A DNA stretch of 64,000 nt, from assembly GCF_026391055.1 (NCBI RefSeq), contig NZ_JAPLET010000019.1, forward strand, positions 453,143 through 517,142. Reading direction: 5' to 3'. Shown piece by piece: positions 63,173-64,000 of the stretch. The notes under the pieces were generated by a model. The model did not search any database. It saw only the letters and a program-made list of their open reading frames with translations, and was not told where the DNA came from. The position numbers were made by a program, and so were the translations under genes. Source of the DNA: Spirosoma sp. GTDB lineage: Bacteria > Bacteroidota > Bacteroidia > Cytophagales > Spirosomataceae. Numbering within the stretch: the stretch's first letter is position 1; each line of letters begins with the position of its first letter.

Positions 63173-63610
63173 TTAAGTCAGCTTGGGGGCAGCCACCAGT
63201 AACCGCCATTTCCGCTGGTTCCAGTACCGGTGCCAGACGCCTGCCTCGTCTGCCTTATAGAAGCCCGACTGACGCTCTGGCCTGCCGGGTTCAATCAGCG
63301 TCCAGCAGTCTCCTTTCAAGAGCCCACTCAGCTTGTGAATTGTTCCCGCCGGCACATGGTGCGTTGTCCCCGGTAGGCGCTTGTGGCGGGTCAGCACCAA
63401 GGTCCCATCCTCTGTTGGCTCGGCTACTACCTCCAAATAGCCCCCCGATAAAATGGTCGTGCGAAAAGACCAGGGGTGATCATGAAACAGCTCGTCATTG
63501 GCCGCCGTAAAATGATGCAGCACCCGGCCATCGCCCAGGTGATATTTAGTAAAGCTCTTATTCATTCGCTCCAGGCGAATAATGTCTTTGGGGGTTGAAT
63601 ACGATTGCAT
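63173..63610 (-). CDS. Cupin-like hypothetical protein
   Basis: A 145-aa protein when started at ATG 63610; TTG 63679 would add 23 residues. It has a cupin-like beta-barrel with metal-type histidines: LFHDHPWSFRTTILSGGYLE (HDHPW), LPGTTHHVPAGTIHKLSGLL and CWTLIEPG. This matches a family of small cupins found in many bacteria and phages, without an assigned function. A stand-alone gene. Confidence 0.7.
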   Translation of the reverse strand: MQSYSTPKDIIRLERMNKSFTKYHLGDGRVLHHFTAANDELFHDHPWSFRTTILSGGYLEVVAEPTEDGTLVLTRHKRLPGTTHHVPAGTIHKLSGLLKGDCWTLIEPGRPERQSGFYKADEAGVWHRYWNQRKWRLLVAAPKLT

Positions 63611-63740
63611 AGATTTCAGTTGGCCTAAGCAGTAGTCGGCCGCTGCCGCTTTGTTGTCAACCGCAAAACTAGTAACCAAGTTAGTTGAAAGTTTAAACCC
63701 TTTGTGTCTTGATATGGTCTACTGAATCGGCATGGTGAAC

Positions 63741-63880
63741 TTGTATCATTGAACAGATGTAAAAAAATCGCTTTCTCTTTAAAGGCTCCTCCTTGAGACG
63801 TAAGAGCGTTTATGTTTTGGCTCCCGATTATACGAAGGATCGTTCAGATATCTGCTTCTTAAATGGGGCGTTTTGTAAAA
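63741..63880 (+). repeat. Intergenic repeat family, copy R12 (near full length)
   Basis: TTGTATCATTGAACAG, TTCTCTTTAAAGGCTCC...TGAGACGTAAG (63773-63803), GATATCTGCTTC and AAATGGGGCGTTTTGT (63861-63876). It lies about 50 bp before the start of the last gene. Confidence 0.8.
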
Positions 63881-63931
63881 CGGTATTTAGTCTGAGGTTT
63901 GTACTTTGGCAAACATAGCCATTCGCTTATC

Positions 63932-64000
63932 ATGACCAAAACGCTCAGTCAGAATGCCCTTTTCTTTCTGGGCCTTGCCTTAGCCATGGGGCTCTTCCAA
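63932..64000 (+). CDS. Start of a gene cut by the window end
   Basis: ATG 63932 opens a frame of 23 codons to the window edge: MTKTLSQNALFFLGLALAMG then LFQ. The basic start followed by a hydrophobic run looks like a signal peptide or first transmembrane helix. The product cannot be named. Confidence 0.5.
   Translation, partial: MTKTLSQNALFFLGLALAMGLFQ

Noticed and set aside
24045..63880. Integron-like cassette array, because the repeats share one orientation and lie between genes
   Set aside because: There is no integrase, spacing is 1-9 kb with several genes between copies, genes face both ways, and no GTTRRRY core is conserved.
24045..63880. CRISPR array
   Set aside because: Copies are kilobases apart and vary in length; no short regular spacers and no cas genes.

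Overview
The window looks like chromosome from a Bacteroidota member of the order Cytophagales, probably Spirosoma or a close relative (inference from protein style; no 16S rRNA or marker gene is present). Supporting signs are the SusC-like carboxypeptidase-regulatory/plug/barrel receptor, LytTR regulators paired with PF06580-type histidine kinases, a FucP-type fucose permease, GH95, GH127-like and GH13 enzymes, MacB/FtsX permeases without an adjacent ATPase, and two good matches to the Bacteroidota -7 promoter box TAnnTTTG. Shine-Dalgarno sequences are weak, and several genes appear to start at TTG or GTG.

Layout. 1-14 kb: mostly ordinary genes: the end of a GH95 fucosidase, a TPR membrane protein, an SGNH hydrolase, a zinc-ribbon peptide, a dienelactone hydrolase, a decayed PAS histidine kinase without its H-box, a DsbA-like protein, a pentapeptide protein and a WYL regulator, then a patch of broken tRNA pieces, a slipin-RtcB pair split by a 40-nt palindrome, a fucose permease and a double SnoaL protein. 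14-16.1 kb: decayed DNA with a serine-hydrolase remnant. 16.1-23.7 kb: a compact five-gene + strand operon ending at a strong terminator. It encodes four unrecognised proteins and a 1544-aa protein combining an S8 protease, two peptidoglycan-binding repeats, a CHAP/NlpC-like amidase and a GH19-like lysozyme/chitinase domain. This is the best candidate for an undescribed system.

23.7-34.7 kb: a transposase remnant, a PIN-domain toxin, a two-component system, small secreted or membrane proteins, an ECF sigma factor with a probable anti-sigma factor, and a TonB-dependent receptor. 34.7-43.9 kb: NAD(P)-binding reductases, AraC regulators (one with an in-frame stop), an inositol-phosphatase-like protein, a catalase-family protein and further broken genes. 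43.9-51.3 kb: a coupled alcohol dehydrogenase/esterase pair and a PhyH-GH13-GH127-like operon divergent from a cupin-AraC regulator. 51.3-64 kb: a YdeI/OmdA-like protein, a lipoprotein hydrolase, a histidine kinase/TlpA-like thioredoxin/LytTR operon, an orphan ABC permease and small secreted proteins.

From 24 kb to the right end, twelve intergenic copies of a 40-150 bp repeat recur, all in the same orientation. The core is TCTC-nnn-AAACGCTCC-nnn-GAGACGAG, and a distal GGGGCGTTT complements the AAACGCTCC box, giving two interleaved inverted repeats. I found none in the first 24 kb. Many broken genes lie in or near the same region, which suggests an actively rearranging part of the chromosome.
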